Positions 1 through 9,977 are shown, counted from the first letter of the stretch. The stretch is DNA of 64,000 bases from Lentisphaeria bacterium (GCA_018265615.1 JABLYX010000002.1:98148-162147); one strand, 5' to 3'. Made by a program: numbers and translations. Notes: generated by a model not told the origin, from the sequence alone.

Positions 1-2105
1 TGGATCGGGAACACGATCGGCGCGGTGATGGTGCGGCGTTCACGGTCGACTTCCGGAGTGATGTCGAACACGATACCGAGCTTGCGCGGTTCCGATTCGA
101 ACTGCGGCTGGGGATCAGCGCGGATCGTGCGCCAGCTTGAGGAAGTCTGGTTCGAGTCGCCGCTGCTGTTGTTGTCGCTTGTCTTCAGGTCGACCGTGTT
201 CCACTCTTCCGGGAAGTAGCGTTCCGTGACCATTTCAATGTGCGCGGTCTGTCCGGGCAGCGTGGTCACCCGCGGAGAAGCCAGGACATCGCCGCTGTCG
301 GCCCAGTTCAGGGCGAACATGGAACCGGTCACCCGCGTACCGTCGGAGTTTTCCCATACGTAGGAGAAGGTGCTCTCTGCGAGCGGATTACGGACCAGTG
401 TCGCGGAAGCGTCGCCATTGTCCTGACGATAATAGCGCAGAAGCTCGTTCGAGCTCTGGCCCATTTTCACAGTGTGACCGTCCGGGCTCAGGGAGTCGCG
501 GTTGTTGATCGCCAGCTGATAGTTGAAAGCCAGCTCCTTCAAGTCGTTCTGGGAGATCTCGATGAACTTGACCATCACCTGAACCATCGGCTCCTGCTGG
601 TCGAGCACTTCGCTGATCACGGTTCCGATTGCGCGCAGGTTTTCCACCGTATTCGTCACGATCAGGCGGCTGATGCGGGTGTCATAAACGATCTTTGAAC
701 CGATCGGGAACTGAATACCGTTTTCGATAAAGAAGTTCCTGAGGGCGGCGCTGTCTTCACCGCCGCCGCTGATGGAGGCGAGAGCAGACTGTTCCACCGG
801 GAAAATCCGGGTTTCCATATCGTCGAGCGCAACATTCTGCGGCGCGAGAACGACGGCATACTTTTCCACCCGGTAGCGCATATTCGCGGTCTTGCAGAGG
901 TTGGCGATCACCTCCATCAGGGAACGGTTGTTGATATAGAGCGTGATGCGCTGTTCTTCAACCGGTTCCGCATTCGGGTCGAGATTGTTGTTCGGCTGCC
1001 CCTGCGGCGCCATGCCGGCTCCGGGATACGCCGGGTTGAGCGGCGTGCCGTCCGGGCCGAGATTGGCACCGTCCGGAGATACCTGACGGGCCGCGGAGTT
1101 GTCGGCAGTGCGCAGGAGAATATTCACTCCCAGACGCTCGGGATCCTGCAGGCGACTCTGATCGCGCAGGTTTTTGACGGCCGTTGCGATTGTCACATCC
1201 TCGAAGTCGATGCGTGGAATGATGATGGAATCGAGCTTCTTCTGAAGCGCGTTCTCCTCTTTCTCCACGTGCTCCACCGGACCGTCCATTAACAGGTCGA
1301 CACCGACTTCACCATCGGAATCCGGAGTGATCGGAATCGCAAACTTCCAGTTGACCTCCGAAACCATCTTGCGCAGCGTGTTCGCAAACCGATCCTTTCC
1401 GATCCGGCCGATCAGCGTGTTGGTCGCAAGAACATTCTGCAGTGCATCGGCGTTGTACGGGTCGATCAGCAGCACTTCCTGGAACTTGCGCAGGGCCCTG
1501 GAATATTCTCCGACATTCGCAAGCTCGCGGCCCTGCTGCAGCAGAACCTGAATATCATACTGCTCCCGGGAATAATTCGGGATCAGCTTGGTCGTTGCCA
1601 TGTCTTCACGCTCCGTCGCGGCCGCCTGACGCTTCCGGTAGAACTCGATTTTCGACAGGAGGGCATCACGCTCCTCCGGGCAGTACTTGATCGCCTCTTC
1701 ACAAAGCTTGATCGCGTCCTCGAAATCGCGCGCCAGGGCACGCTCGTCCGCGGTCCGCATCGCATCCTTCGCTTTTTCGATGTAGCTCTGCTTGATCATC
1801 TGCTGACAGTAAGCGACCCGTTCACGGAATGCGCTCGTACTGAACTGTTCGAACTTTTTCTGCGCTTTGATGTAGTAATCGCGCGCCTGCTCGAATTTCT
1901 TTTCGGTCAGCAGCTTGTTGGCGCGCACCACGAGGGCGTTTCCCTCTGTTTCCACCAACTGTTTGCTGACGTCGTACTGATTGCTCAGGACCTGCATTTC
2001 AGGCGTGACGACCGGGTCCGGCGAATCCGCCGCCTGTACGCCCGGCAAACATCCGATGCCGAACGCAATTGCCAGTCCAAGTAATTTCGACTCTCTATTC
2101 AACAT
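1..2105 (-). CDS. Amuc_1098-like secretin paralogue (3' end beyond window)
   Basis: Incomplete at its C terminus because the window starts inside it. The start ATG (2103-2105) has GGAGG nine bases upstream, and a signal peptide ending near GVQA follows. About 200 charged, helical, TPR-like residues come next, then the segment IPRIDFEDVTI, a short secretin-type repeat region, and the beginning of the beta-rich secretin domain (VLASPRVTTLPGQ). The same layout and several near-identical motifs, such as PRI-FED and a SRLIVTNTVENL-like stretch, occur in the adjacent upstream gene, so this is a tandem paralogue. Secretins form outer-membrane rings for pili or secreted proteins. It lies 25 bases downstream of the first secretin and is probably last or near-last in the pilus operon. 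Family membership is by motif recognition; whether it forms its own ring is unknown. Confidence 0.8.
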   Translation of the reverse strand, partial: MLNRESKLLGLAIAFGIGCLPGVQAADSPDPVVTPEMQVLSNQYDVSKQLVETEGNALVVRANKLLTEKKFEQARDYYIKAQKKFEQFSTSAFRERVAYCQQMIKQSYIEKAKDAMRTADERALARDFEDAIKLCEEAIKYCPEERDALLSKIEFYRKRQAAATEREDMATTKLIPNYSREQYDIQVLLQQGRELANVGEYSRALRKFQEVLLIDPYNADALQNVLATNTLIGRIGKDRFANTLRKMVSEVNWKFAIPITPDSDGEVGVDLLMDGPVEHVEKEENALQKKLDSIIIPRIDFEDVTIATAVKNLRDQSRLQDPERLGVNILLRTADNSAARQVSPDGANLGPDGTPLNPAYPGAGMAPQGQPNNNLDPNAEPVEEQRITLYINNRSLMEVIANLCKTANMRYRVEKYAVVLAPQNVALDDMETRIFPVEQSALASISGGGEDSAALRNFFIENGIQFPIGSKIVYDTRISRLIVTNTVENLRAIGTVISEVLDQQEPMVQVMVKFIEISQNDLKELAFNYQLAINNRDSLSPDGHTVKMGQSSNELLRYYRQDNGDASATLVRNPLAESTFSYVWENSDGTRVTGSMFALNWADSGDVLASPRVTTLPGQTAHIEMVTERYFPEEWNTVDLKTSDNNSSGDSNQTSSSWRTIRADPQPQFESEPRKLGIVFDITPEVDRERRTITAPIVFPI

Positions 2106-2130
2106 ATCTTTATGCCTCCGGCGTTAATTT

Positions 2131-4719
2131 TTACCGATGGAAGTCCGGTGCGCCATTCCGCTGGCCCCGACGGATCGGAATGCCGTCATTGTTCACCAGG
2201 CGGGTGGTGACGAACAACAGCAGGTTGTTACGGACGGTGTCTTCCGCCTGCGAAGTGAAGAGTCGGCCGATAAAGGGCAGGTCTCCGAGAATCGGCCATT
2301 TATCCGTACGCTTGTTGACCGCACTGTCGATCATGCCGCCGAGAACGATGGTTTCCCCATCGTACACCGTGACATTGACCCGAAGCCTGCGGGAGGAGAT
2401 AATCGGCATCCAGACGTTGAACGTCATCGATTCCTCCGTTCTCTGAATCACCTGTGTGCCGGGGATGGCGACGCCGTTTTCGTCCGTGGCATTGACGTAC
2501 CGGGTGATTTCACCGGTCACCACGATCGGATATTCGTCCTTGCCGATGAAGTTGCGGACGACCGGGTTCACATCCAGCGTAATGGTGTAATTGTCCGGGT
2601 TCACGACCGGAGTAACGTCGAAGCTGATGCCGATGTCGTCGAACTCTTCGAATTCGGGAGTCGGAATCGTAATGGTCACACCGTTGTCGTCGTCGTCAAT
2701 CTCATACTCTTCCCAGTCGGTCGGGAACCAGTAGCTCTTGACCATCTGCACGGACGCCTTGTTGCCGCTGGTCGTCATGACTTTCGGGGCGGACAGCGTT
2801 TCAGTTCTGGAGTTCTGGCTCAGGGCGTTGATCGTCAGATAGAGATTGAACGGAACATCCGATCCGAAGATACTCTGCTTGCCGAAAATCGCCGGGAAAA
2901 TATTGAGCTTGTTGATGACCGTGGTGTCGATGCCCCACAACGCGTCGTTGGCGGTCGATCCGCGGGTATTGGAAAGACGGCTGCCGCCCTGGCCGAATGC
3001 CCAGCCGCTCTTGGCTCCGTCCTTCAGCGAAATATTGCCGAGCTCATCCATTGTCATATTCCGGGAAATCAGGTCCATCGACCAGTCGAATCCGAGTTCC
3101 TGCATATCAGTTTCGCTGATCTCAATGCCCTTGATTTCGACCATGACGAGCGGCGTCTGAATGCCGTCGAGCTGACGGATCAACTCATCGAGCCGGCGCA
3201 GGTTCTCGATCGTGTTGCGCACGATCAGCTTGCTGGCGCGCTTGTCATAGGAAATTGAGCTGCCTTCGCCGAACGGCACGCCGCGTTCTTCAAAATAACG
3301 CATCAGCGCCATTGCCGTCACAGAGGGTTTCCGGACCGCAGAGCGGTCGAGGAAAGTCTTGGAGGCTTCCCCGCCCTGACCGGTGACTCCGGTCGGAGCT
3401 GCCTGCTGCTCCGGCGGCGGTTCCCCGCCCATGGCCGCTCCGCCCTGGGCGGCTTCCGCGCTGTCATCACCGGTGATGCTGGAAATCAGGTCGCCGCGGA
3501 CCTGGAAATACTGGATCTGCATCTCGTCAACATTCGGCCCGACGATCACGCCGCTCGGGTCGACACGATATTTGAGCCCGGTATTCTGGCAGACGTAGCG
3601 GATCACTTCGCTCATCGGAATGCGGGCCAGGCTCATCGTGACCTTGCCGAGACGGTCCGCGGTCTGGTTGTCGAAGCCCGCCGTGATACTGACGCCCTCT
3701 TTGTCGGGGTCATAGATTTTGCTGCGGTCGTTCAGATAGCTGAGCACCGATTTTACGTTCATGTCTTCAAATTCAATGCGGGGGAATACGATGCGTTCCA
3801 TCTTGGCAAGCGTTCCCTGACCGGCCGGCTCTTTGCGTTCGCCCTGTTTCAGGCCGGGCTGAATGCTCATCGGGAACACCGGCTCGACCCACTGCCACAT
3901 ATCGGAGGCCAGCATGCCGGCGATATCCGCTTCACGGCGGTGCATGCCGGCGGTGTATATCTTCTTGTAGATATCATTCATCAGCTGAATCGCATCGCGC
4001 TGGAACGGATCGAGCAAATAGACCTCCTCCACACGCGAAATCGCATCCTCGTAACGCTGCGTTTTGTAGAAGACACGCGCTTCAGCGAGCAGACGTTTGA
4101 TTTTGGCTGCATTCGCTTCATATTGCGGATAGGAATTCTTCACGCCGACAGCCTGGCGGGTTTCCAGCGCGTGCTGGCGGGTTCTGCAGAAATCAATGAA
4201 TGTATCGACCTCAATGGCGAGCGGGGAGTCCGCCTGAGAACCATCCGCCTGCTTTTCCGGCTTGGAAACCTCGTTCGCTTCGGAAGCGAGCTGGATCGCA
4301 TTCGGATAAAGCTCATCCGCCGCCGCTTTGCGGGCCTGGCCGAGCAACTCATTCCCGCGGGCAAGCTTGATGCCTTCAAGTTCTTTCAGAAAAAGCCTGT
4401 GGCGTTCTTTACCGAGCGTCCCATAGTTGTGGGCGGGATCGGCCAATTCCGCAATCACTGCCTGAAACTCTTTCTTGCCGTTCTCGAAGTCCATTTTGCG
4501 GGCCGCTGCGATCCTGGCGTCCTGCTCCGCAAATTTCTTGCGGCGCAGCGCCTTTTCCTGCGCACTCAACTCCTTGTCTTCCGTTTTGGCCGTCGCAACC
4601 GCCGCCGCTGTTTCCGGCTGATCCGCGGCGAGCACCTCGCCGGGAATTCCGGAAAACGCAACCGCGAAACCAATCGCGACCATACCCCGCGAAAACAGCT
4701 TTCGGTTTGAGATTTCCAT
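2131..4719 (-). CDS. Amuc_1098 family type IV pilus outer-membrane secretin
   Basis: An 862-residue protein with a signal peptide (cleavage near VLAAD). A long charged helical/TPR region follows (about 50-280), then FPRIEFEDMNV starting the short N-domains, a Gly/Gln-rich linker (QGGAAMGGEPPPEQQ), and a C-terminal secretin domain ending ILGDLPFIGRLF, the usual secretin signature. It is expected to form the outer-membrane pore of a pilus-like system. In Akkermansia, as I recall, the homologous secretin gene sits beside Amuc_1099-1102, and the order here matches. The ATG is preceded by an AAGGTAG-like ribosome site. Secretin function is well supported; the exact exported substrate is not known. 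Confidence 0.9.
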   Translation of the reverse strand: MEISNRKLFSRGMVAIGFAVAFSGIPGEVLAADQPETAAAVATAKTEDKELSAQEKALRRKKFAEQDARIAAARKMDFENGKKEFQAVIAELADPAHNYGTLGKERHRLFLKELEGIKLARGNELLGQARKAAADELYPNAIQLASEANEVSKPEKQADGSQADSPLAIEVDTFIDFCRTRQHALETRQAVGVKNSYPQYEANAAKIKRLLAEARVFYKTQRYEDAISRVEEVYLLDPFQRDAIQLMNDIYKKIYTAGMHRREADIAGMLASDMWQWVEPVFPMSIQPGLKQGERKEPAGQGTLAKMERIVFPRIEFEDMNVKSVLSYLNDRSKIYDPDKEGVSITAGFDNQTADRLGKVTMSLARIPMSEVIRYVCQNTGLKYRVDPSGVIVGPNVDEMQIQYFQVRGDLISSITGDDSAEAAQGGAAMGGEPPPEQQAAPTGVTGQGGEASKTFLDRSAVRKPSVTAMALMRYFEERGVPFGEGSSISYDKRASKLIVRNTIENLRRLDELIRQLDGIQTPLVMVEIKGIEISETDMQELGFDWSMDLISRNMTMDELGNISLKDGAKSGWAFGQGGSRLSNTRGSTANDALWGIDTTVINKLNIFPAIFGKQSIFGSDVPFNLYLTINALSQNSRTETLSAPKVMTTSGNKASVQMVKSYWFPTDWEEYEIDDDDNGVTITIPTPEFEEFDDIGISFDVTPVVNPDNYTITLDVNPVVRNFIGKDEYPIVVTGEITRYVNATDENGVAIPGTQVIQRTEESMTFNVWMPIISSRRLRVNVTVYDGETIVLGGMIDSAVNKRTDKWPILGDLPFIGRLFTSQAEDTVRNNLLLFVTTRLVNNDGIPIRRGQRNGAPDFHR

Positions 4720-4783
4720 GCTCGTTGTCTACCTTAGTTTGTTAATCGATCTATCTGAAATTCGTACTTTTAGGACTTCTCGC

Positions 4784-5992
4784 TCAGCGTCCTCTCGGGC
4801 GCGGACGCATCGGCGGATTGTCATAGGGGCCGTATTCTCCCGGCATTCCCATTCCTTCCCGGGGCTTCGGCGTTTTTACCATCAGCGACGGCGGGATCTT
4901 GCCGGAACCGGTGACGATCATCTTCGCTCCGGAAGCATCGACGGTTGCATCGCCTTCGTAAATCGAAGGATTCTCCAACTGAACAGAGCCTTCCTTGAGG
5001 TCGAAACTCTTGACGCGATAGCTTTCCGTCCCGGTACGGCGATCACCCAGGCTGAGCGAGTCACCGACGGAAACCGTGTATTTCCGGTTTGTGGCAACAT
5101 CCTGCAGCTCCGCCTTGTCGGAGAAGGACCTGACGACTCCGCCCGTGGTCAGCTTCGCCTCCTGATCGCCGCCCACCTCTTTCAGGTTGAGCGTAAACAG
5201 GTCTTTCTTGTCGGGACCCGCGCCGGCCTTGCGATCGACACTCTCGATCTTGAAATATTTCCTGTCGATTTCAAGTTCGGTGCCGACTGAGTAGAAGCTG
5301 TTCATCCCGTTGGCTTCAATCTGCAGTTCCCACTGTTTCGGGTCATCGCTGTCCATCATGTTGACGTTTTTCAGCGTTACCGGCAGAACAATTTTGCCGA
5401 CTTCAATCACGCGCAACCGATGCCAGAGCGGCGGATGGTTGCGGGCATTCCCCATGTCCGTCTGCATCATGTATTCGTAGATGTTCGAGAAGCCGTCGCC
5501 GTCGAGATCGTAATAATCGCTGTCCAGATCATTCGGGTCGAGACCGTATTGCTGCCTTACCTCTTCGGGAATCACCACCTTGATGGTGTCATCCGGCGGT
5601 TTCACAAATCCTTCGCCCTTGTTGTCTTTATTTTTACAGAACGGGCACACGGACTGGTCTTCCATATACTTGCGGGGAATCAGTTTGCCGCAGAACGGGC
5701 AATATACGATCTTGAACACATATGCCAGATCGGTATAGACTTCACTTTTGCCCCGGGGGCCCGGATTGACCCAACTGAGGCTCGTGCTCTTGAAAATTCT
5801 AGGAACGTCAAATGCCGGATTGTTCGGATCCTGCGTTTTATAATCCGGTTCCCGCGTGGGGATCTGGAGGTGATGCTCCTGAATCTCACCGGTCTGTTTC
5901 ACGATGTTCAGCACATGGAACATCAAGCCGATGAAAATCAGAAGAAGTAAAAGCAGAATCAGCTTTTCGTAGTGCTTTTTCAGTATATCCAA
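4784..5992 (-). CDS. Amuc_1099 family pilus-like system protein with zinc-ribbon-like Cys pairs
   Basis: A 402-residue bitopic protein starting at TTG, with GGAGG about eight bases upstream. One N-terminal membrane segment lies at about residues 10-28. Two CPFC knuckles (C98/C101 and C116/C119) suggest a small zinc ribbon or paired disulfides. A DxDxDGxxN-type acidic loop (LDGDGFSNIYE) resembles a calcium-binding or dockerin-type loop. The C-terminal half is beta-rich and ends in a Pro/Arg-rich tail. Position between the Amuc_1100-like and Amuc_1098-like genes identifies the family. It probably bridges the inner-membrane and periplasmic parts of the pilus-like complex. Topology would place the cysteines outside the cytoplasm, which is unusual for a zinc ribbon. 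Confidence 0.8.
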   Translation of the reverse strand: MDILKKHYEKLILLLLLLIFIGLMFHVLNIVKQTGEIQEHHLQIPTREPDYKTQDPNNPAFDVPRIFKSTSLSWVNPGPRGKSEVYTDLAYVFKIVYCPFCGKLIPRKYMEDQSVCPFCKNKDNKGEGFVKPPDDTIKVVIPEEVRQQYGLDPNDLDSDYYDLDGDGFSNIYEYMMQTDMGNARNHPPLWHRLRVIEVGKIVLPVTLKNVNMMDSDDPKQWELQIEANGMNSFYSVGTELEIDRKYFKIESVDRKAGAGPDKKDLFTLNLKEVGGDQEAKLTTGGVVRSFSDKAELQDVATNRKYTVSVGDSLSLGDRRTGTESYRVKSFDLKEGSVQLENPSIYEGDATVDASGAKMIVTGSGKIPPSLMVKTPKPREGMGMPGEYGPYDNPPMRPRPRGR

Positions 5993-6010
5993 AATAAACC
6001 TCCGCTTTCA

Positions 6011-7303
6011 CTAAATTCCGCTGTCGGATTCCATGATATATTCCACGTCGATGATGGCCCGGCACAGATCGTTTTTGCCGATCACCGGTTCTCCGTAACC
6101 AGACCGGTGATAATACGGAAGACTCTTCTCCCGTTCAGCCGCCTCCGCCGCCTGACGCTGGGCAAGTTCCTGCGCTCTGCGCTGCTCTTCGCTCAGCCGT
6201 CTTTCTTCCGGAACAAAAGTTCTTCTGCCGCGATTGCGGATCGGCCGTTCCGGCATATTGACCTCCACTCCGGCGGTTTCCGCTATCGCAGTCTCCGGTT
6301 TCAGCAACCGGATTGCGGTGTCTTCCGCCTGATACAGGAATACGCTTCGGACGACATACACCCGGTTTTCATGAAAAGCCTGGTCGAGAATTCCGATCAG
6401 TTTCCGGATACTGTCCATCGTGCCGGTCACCTCAATGGAGTAATGGAACACATCGAAGCTGCCGACTTTCTCCGGTTGAATGGCCCGCTTGCGGAATGAA
6501 ACGAAACTGTGAATGCCGGATTCGCCCGAACGTTTCACGATATCGCTCAAAATTTCCCAATGCTGGGCTATCATCGGATAATCTTCCGGCAGATAAGCGG
6601 TCCGCAGATCCGTGTTTGCTGCTCCGGCCGTCGGAATTGCGAAAGAAAAATTGGCGGCCTCTTCCGAATCGAATACGATCTTGCCCTTCGTCATGTCAAG
6701 CAGCCCGTTGCGGTAATTGGTCATCAGCCGCAGAAGATTTTCCGGCTTGGCGCCGAGTTTGCGCTGAACACCGAGGGCGCTTTGGAAAATTTCATCAATG
6801 TTACTGTCATTGATCGGTTCAGCCGTCGCCTTTTCCGCAAGTGAGCGGAATACCCGCATCGCATCCGCCCAATTGCGGAAATTGCGTTGGAAAATCTTGT
6901 AATTCATCTCTTTCTGTGCGAAAGAATCACTTTTGTTCCATTCCGTCGTAAAATCTTCCTTGAACTTCTTAAGGGTGACTTTATCGCCGTTTGACGACCG
7001 CAGGACGGAAATGAACTGTTCCAACGCCGGCTGCAGCGGGTGCCCGAATGCCTGCCGGAGCTGTCTGGCGGAACGACTGTAGAGCTTCCGGTCCGTTTCG
7101 ATCAGGGGGACGTTGCCCTCCACCGGGGCCGGCTTTTTTTCGATCAGCTTCGCAATCTCTTCACGCAACTGCTCCGTCTGCGTGATGTACTGCCACATCT
7201 GCAGATACTGCATCGTCGTCCAGACCAGAAGCCCGATCGTTGCGACCAGGGAAATTCCGAGGACGATAATCAGCACCAAATTGTTTTTTACAAATCTATT
7301 CAC
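6011..7303 (-). CDS. Amuc_1100 family pilus-like protein
   Basis: A 430-residue protein starting at GTG with a CGGAGAA ribosome site. One N-terminal membrane segment (about 8-30) is followed by a short coiled coil (about 35-60) and a periplasmic alpha/beta region. Residues near 240-320 resemble a PilO/GspM-type ferredoxin-like fold, and a Glu/Arg/Ala-rich helix (RRLSEEQRRAQELAQRQ) precedes the C terminus. It lies 14 bases after the PilM-like gene and 18 bases before the Amuc_1099-like gene, so co-translation in one operon is likely. Amuc_1100 of Akkermansia is a studied outer-surface protein that signals to host immune cells. Nothing here shows that activity is shared, only family and operon position. 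Confidence 0.8.
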   Translation of the reverse strand: MNRFVKNNLVLIIVLGISLVATIGLLVWTTMQYLQMWQYITQTEQLREEIAKLIEKKPAPVEGNVPLIETDRKLYSRSARQLRQAFGHPLQPALEQFISVLRSSNGDKVTLKKFKEDFTTEWNKSDSFAQKEMNYKIFQRNFRNWADAMRVFRSLAEKATAEPINDSNIDEIFQSALGVQRKLGAKPENLLRLMTNYRNGLLDMTKGKIVFDSEEAANFSFAIPTAGAANTDLRTAYLPEDYPMIAQHWEILSDIVKRSGESGIHSFVSFRKRAIQPEKVGSFDVFHYSIEVTGTMDSIRKLIGILDQAFHENRVYVVRSVFLYQAEDTAIRLLKPETAIAETAGVEVNMPERPIRNRGRRTFVPEERRLSEEQRRAQELAQRQAAEAAEREKSLPYYHRSGYGEPVIGKNDLCRAIIDVEYIMESDSGI

Positions 7304-7317
7304 TGTCGTTCTCCGTG

Positions 7318-9165
7318 CTATTTCTTGATCGGTTCCTTGAGCTTCACCAGAATCTCAAATGAGCTCAGGTTGAGAGTATCGGTTTCCGGAGTGAACTTCA
7401 CGAGAGAAGAACCGCCCTCCACATCTTCGAAAAATGTAGAACCCTTCAGCTGTTTCAGGAACTGCTCTTCCAGAAGGTTTGCGCCCATGATCAGCGTGTA
7501 GCCGGTCAGGCGAAGCTGTTTGACTTCGGTGATGTCGGCCGGAGAAGCCGGCAGATTCGATTCTGGTCCTCCTCCCATTCCGGGTTCACCCATCGGCCCG
7601 CCGAACGGGTTTCCTCCGAACGGATTTCCACCGAACGGATTTCCGCCATCGCCGCCACCGCCGGAGCCCTCTGCGGGCGCGACTTCATCGCCGATGCCCT
7701 CAAGGCTTGCAACCCACATCGTATCGGGCATTTTCTGTTCGAGTTCAGCCAGCATATTAGTCCATTTGCCGCGATCCTGGAGGAACTGCATCGGTTCTTC
7801 GAAGGAATTCTTGGCGGAGTTCAACTGCCCGTGCAGGCCGTCAACCTGTTTGACTTTCCGGTTGGTCTTATCCACTTCGACCTGAACCCGCTCGACGCGC
7901 TGTTTATCGAAGTTCAGGCGCTTGTTGACGCCGAAAGAGAAGATGACAAGACAGGCCATCAGGGAAAAGGCGGAAACGTAAAAATAGGGTTTCTTGCGAT
8001 TCAGCTCAACCTGGTTCCGGATGGAGGCCGGAATCAGCGAAATATCGATCGGGCATTGCGTTACGCTGCGCAGGCTCATGCCGATCATCTCCTGAAACAT
8101 CGGCGCAATGGCCTGAAGCGCTTCCTTGTCCACGCTCTCCTCGATCGTGATCGCCGAGAAAGTGTTCAGATATTCCACCGGAAGGCGGAGTTTTTCGTGG
8201 AAAAAGTCTGTGATGTACAGCATTGTCGAGCCACCGCCGGAAAGCAGAACCCGGCTCGGTTGGTGACCGCCGTGCTGGGCACGCCACACGTTGATGGAGC
8301 GGCTGACTTCACCGTGCAGCCTCGTCATGACGTTACGCGCGATCTTCGAAATCGTGGCCGCAACTTCGGATTCCGGCTCTTCGTAGGCACCGCCGAGCGC
8401 AACAAAACCGTGGCGGTGCTTCAGGTCTTCCGCTTCGGAAAAGCCGATGCCGAACTCCTTCGCCACCTGTTGGGTAATTGTATCGCCGCCGATCGGGATC
8501 GGCCGGATGAACACGCGGTTCTGGTCGGCAATCATCAGGTTTGAGCCGCGGCCGCCGATATTCAGGATCAGCGCGCACTCGTCGTCGCGCAGCTGCGTTC
8601 CCTTGGCGGCGTTGAAGAGCGCCACCGGAGCAATCTCTACCGAGAGGATTTTCTTGCCGGAATCTTCGATCACATCGGTGTAACGGACGATCTGGTCGGT
8701 TTTCACCGCGACGAAAAGCGCTTCATACTCTTCGTGATCTTCGGAGATCTCAATCGTGCTGCCATCCTCCTGCATTTCACTGCGGAGGTCAGACCAGGCG
8801 TGCCGGATCAGCTGATAATCCCAGACCACCTCGCTCATCGCATACGGAACCGTCTGGCGCGCTTCATATTCCACCACGCGGGTGATCGCACTCTTGTTGC
8901 CGAGAAGCGACGGAAGCTTGCTCAGGCGGGAAAAAGAGGACTGCCCGGATAACGAAAGTCGGACCTGCTTTGCAGTAAAATTGTTCTCCGCAAGCATCTC
9001 AAGATAAGTCTGGGCAAAGGCGGAGTTGTCCCCCTCCTGCTCTTCCAGCTTCCGAAATGCGAACTTGCGGAGCATCACTGCTCCGCCGGGCGGAAAGACG
9101 AATTCGGCCATCTTCAAGCTGTCGCCGCCGACGTCAATCGTTAAAACCGTGTTCTCTTTTGGCAT
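7318..9165 (-). CDS. Amuc_1101 family PilM-like ATPase fused to a PilN-like region
   Basis: A 615-residue protein. The N-terminal ~370 residues have the FtsA/PilM actin-like fold: phosphate-1 motif TIDVGGDSLKMAEF, central NIGGRGSNLMI, and late SGGGSTM. A membrane segment at about 395-415 is followed by a coiled coil and a PilN-like periplasmic part (QFLQDRGKWTNMLAEL). A low-complexity insert at about 508-530 contains three tandem GGNPF units. The fusion joins the cytoplasmic ring protein with its inner-membrane partner in one chain. The start ATG lacks a clear Shine-Dalgarno site and lies 77 bases after the Amuc_1102-like gene. Its role is probably inner-membrane platform assembly of the pilus-like machine. 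Confidence 0.87.
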   Translation of the reverse strand: MPKENTVLTIDVGGDSLKMAEFVFPPGGAVMLRKFAFRKLEEQEGDNSAFAQTYLEMLAENNFTAKQVRLSLSGQSSFSRLSKLPSLLGNKSAITRVVEYEARQTVPYAMSEVVWDYQLIRHAWSDLRSEMQEDGSTIEISEDHEEYEALFVAVKTDQIVRYTDVIEDSGKKILSVEIAPVALFNAAKGTQLRDDECALILNIGGRGSNLMIADQNRVFIRPIPIGGDTITQQVAKEFGIGFSEAEDLKHRHGFVALGGAYEEPESEVAATISKIARNVMTRLHGEVSRSINVWRAQHGGHQPSRVLLSGGGSTMLYITDFFHEKLRLPVEYLNTFSAITIEESVDKEALQAIAPMFQEMIGMSLRSVTQCPIDISLIPASIRNQVELNRKKPYFYVSAFSLMACLVIFSFGVNKRLNFDKQRVERVQVEVDKTNRKVKQVDGLHGQLNSAKNSFEEPMQFLQDRGKWTNMLAELEQKMPDTMWVASLEGIGDEVAPAEGSGGGGDGGNPFGGNPFGGNPFGGPMGEPGMGGGPESNLPASPADITEVKQLRLTGYTLIMGANLLEEQFLKQLKGSTFFEDVEGGSSLVKFTPETDTLNLSSFEILVKLKEPIKK

Positions 9166-9242
9166 TTTAATGATTGTTCCACATGTTCCGCGCCGGATGG
9201 CTTTCCCGGCACCATTGTTTTATAGAATATATTAACTGATTA

Positions 9243-9944
9243 TTACCTGCCGCCCTGGCCCGGCTGGGATGCCCCGCCCGACTTGAGCAGATCATAGTCG
9301 TCAATGTCCATAAACGCCCAGGGCGTTTCATTGCGGGGGAGGATCGAGCCGGGAATTTCAACAGCGGCCCCGGCATTCAACTTGGTGAAGTAGTCCGCAT
9401 ATTTCAGATCGGACCAGCCGCGCTGGCCGTAGTAGCCGCGGCCGATTACAGTGCCGGCGCGATCCTGAAACAGCACCTCGATGGTGAACGTGCTGCCGAG
9501 ATTGACCGTGCTGGCGCTCCCGCTGCTTGGCAGGTAACGGTCCAGCAGCTGCGGGGGAATCATCATCGTGACGATATGTTTCCGGTTGTCGAGCGGAACG
9601 GCCCGGAACATGCTTTTGCCGGAAAAGAGAAATGCCTGGGTTTTACCGTCGGATTGGCCATTGAATACGGCACGCACACTCATCGATGCGTCGTCAATCC
9701 AGGCGCTGCGCATCTTCTGGGGTGCAACCGGCGTGTAATCCACTGAGATAATCAGCCATTTATTGCGCCAGGAGGTGCTGGCGGACGGGGTGGTGTTGCT
9801 GGTGTTCCGGATGTTCGGAGGATTGCTTGAACTCAGGTTGATCTTGACCTTTGTAAACAGCTCTTCGGCCACCGCAGCACGCGCGTCATGCGCACCGTGC
9901 AGAAACAGCGCGGCCAAGCCGACCAGAAACAGCCATTTTTTCAT
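9243..9944 (-). CDS. Amuc_1102 family pilus-like secreted protein
   Basis: About 233 residues. I choose the ATG at 9942-9944 because it gives a clean signal peptide (MKKWLFLVGLAALFLHG, cleavage near ARAAVA) and has GCGGGGAA upstream. A further in-frame start at 9971 would prepend nine residues and spoil the signal. The mature part is beta-rich and ends in a Gly/Gln tail. It is recognised mainly by its place between secG and the PilM-like gene and by overall shape. It is probably a periplasmic component of the pilus-like complex. The following PilM-like gene lies after a 77-base gap. Confidence 0.72.
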   Translation of the reverse strand: MKKWLFLVGLAALFLHGAHDARAAVAEELFTKVKINLSSSNPPNIRNTSNTTPSASTSWRNKWLIISVDYTPVAPQKMRSAWIDDASMSVRAVFNGQSDGKTQAFLFSGKSMFRAVPLDNRKHIVTMMIPPQLLDRYLPSSGSASTVNLGSTFTIEVLFQDRAGTVIGRGYYGQRGWSDLKYADYFTKLNAGAAVEIPGSILPRNETPWAFMDIDDYDLLKSGGASQPGQGGR

Positions 9945-9977
9945 ATGAAAATTTCCCCGCAGGCTTTCCACTAGTTC

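Noticed and set aside
7580..7645. A CRISPR-like repeat array
   Set aside because: The repeats are contiguous 15-base codon units in frame within the PilM-like gene, with no spacers.
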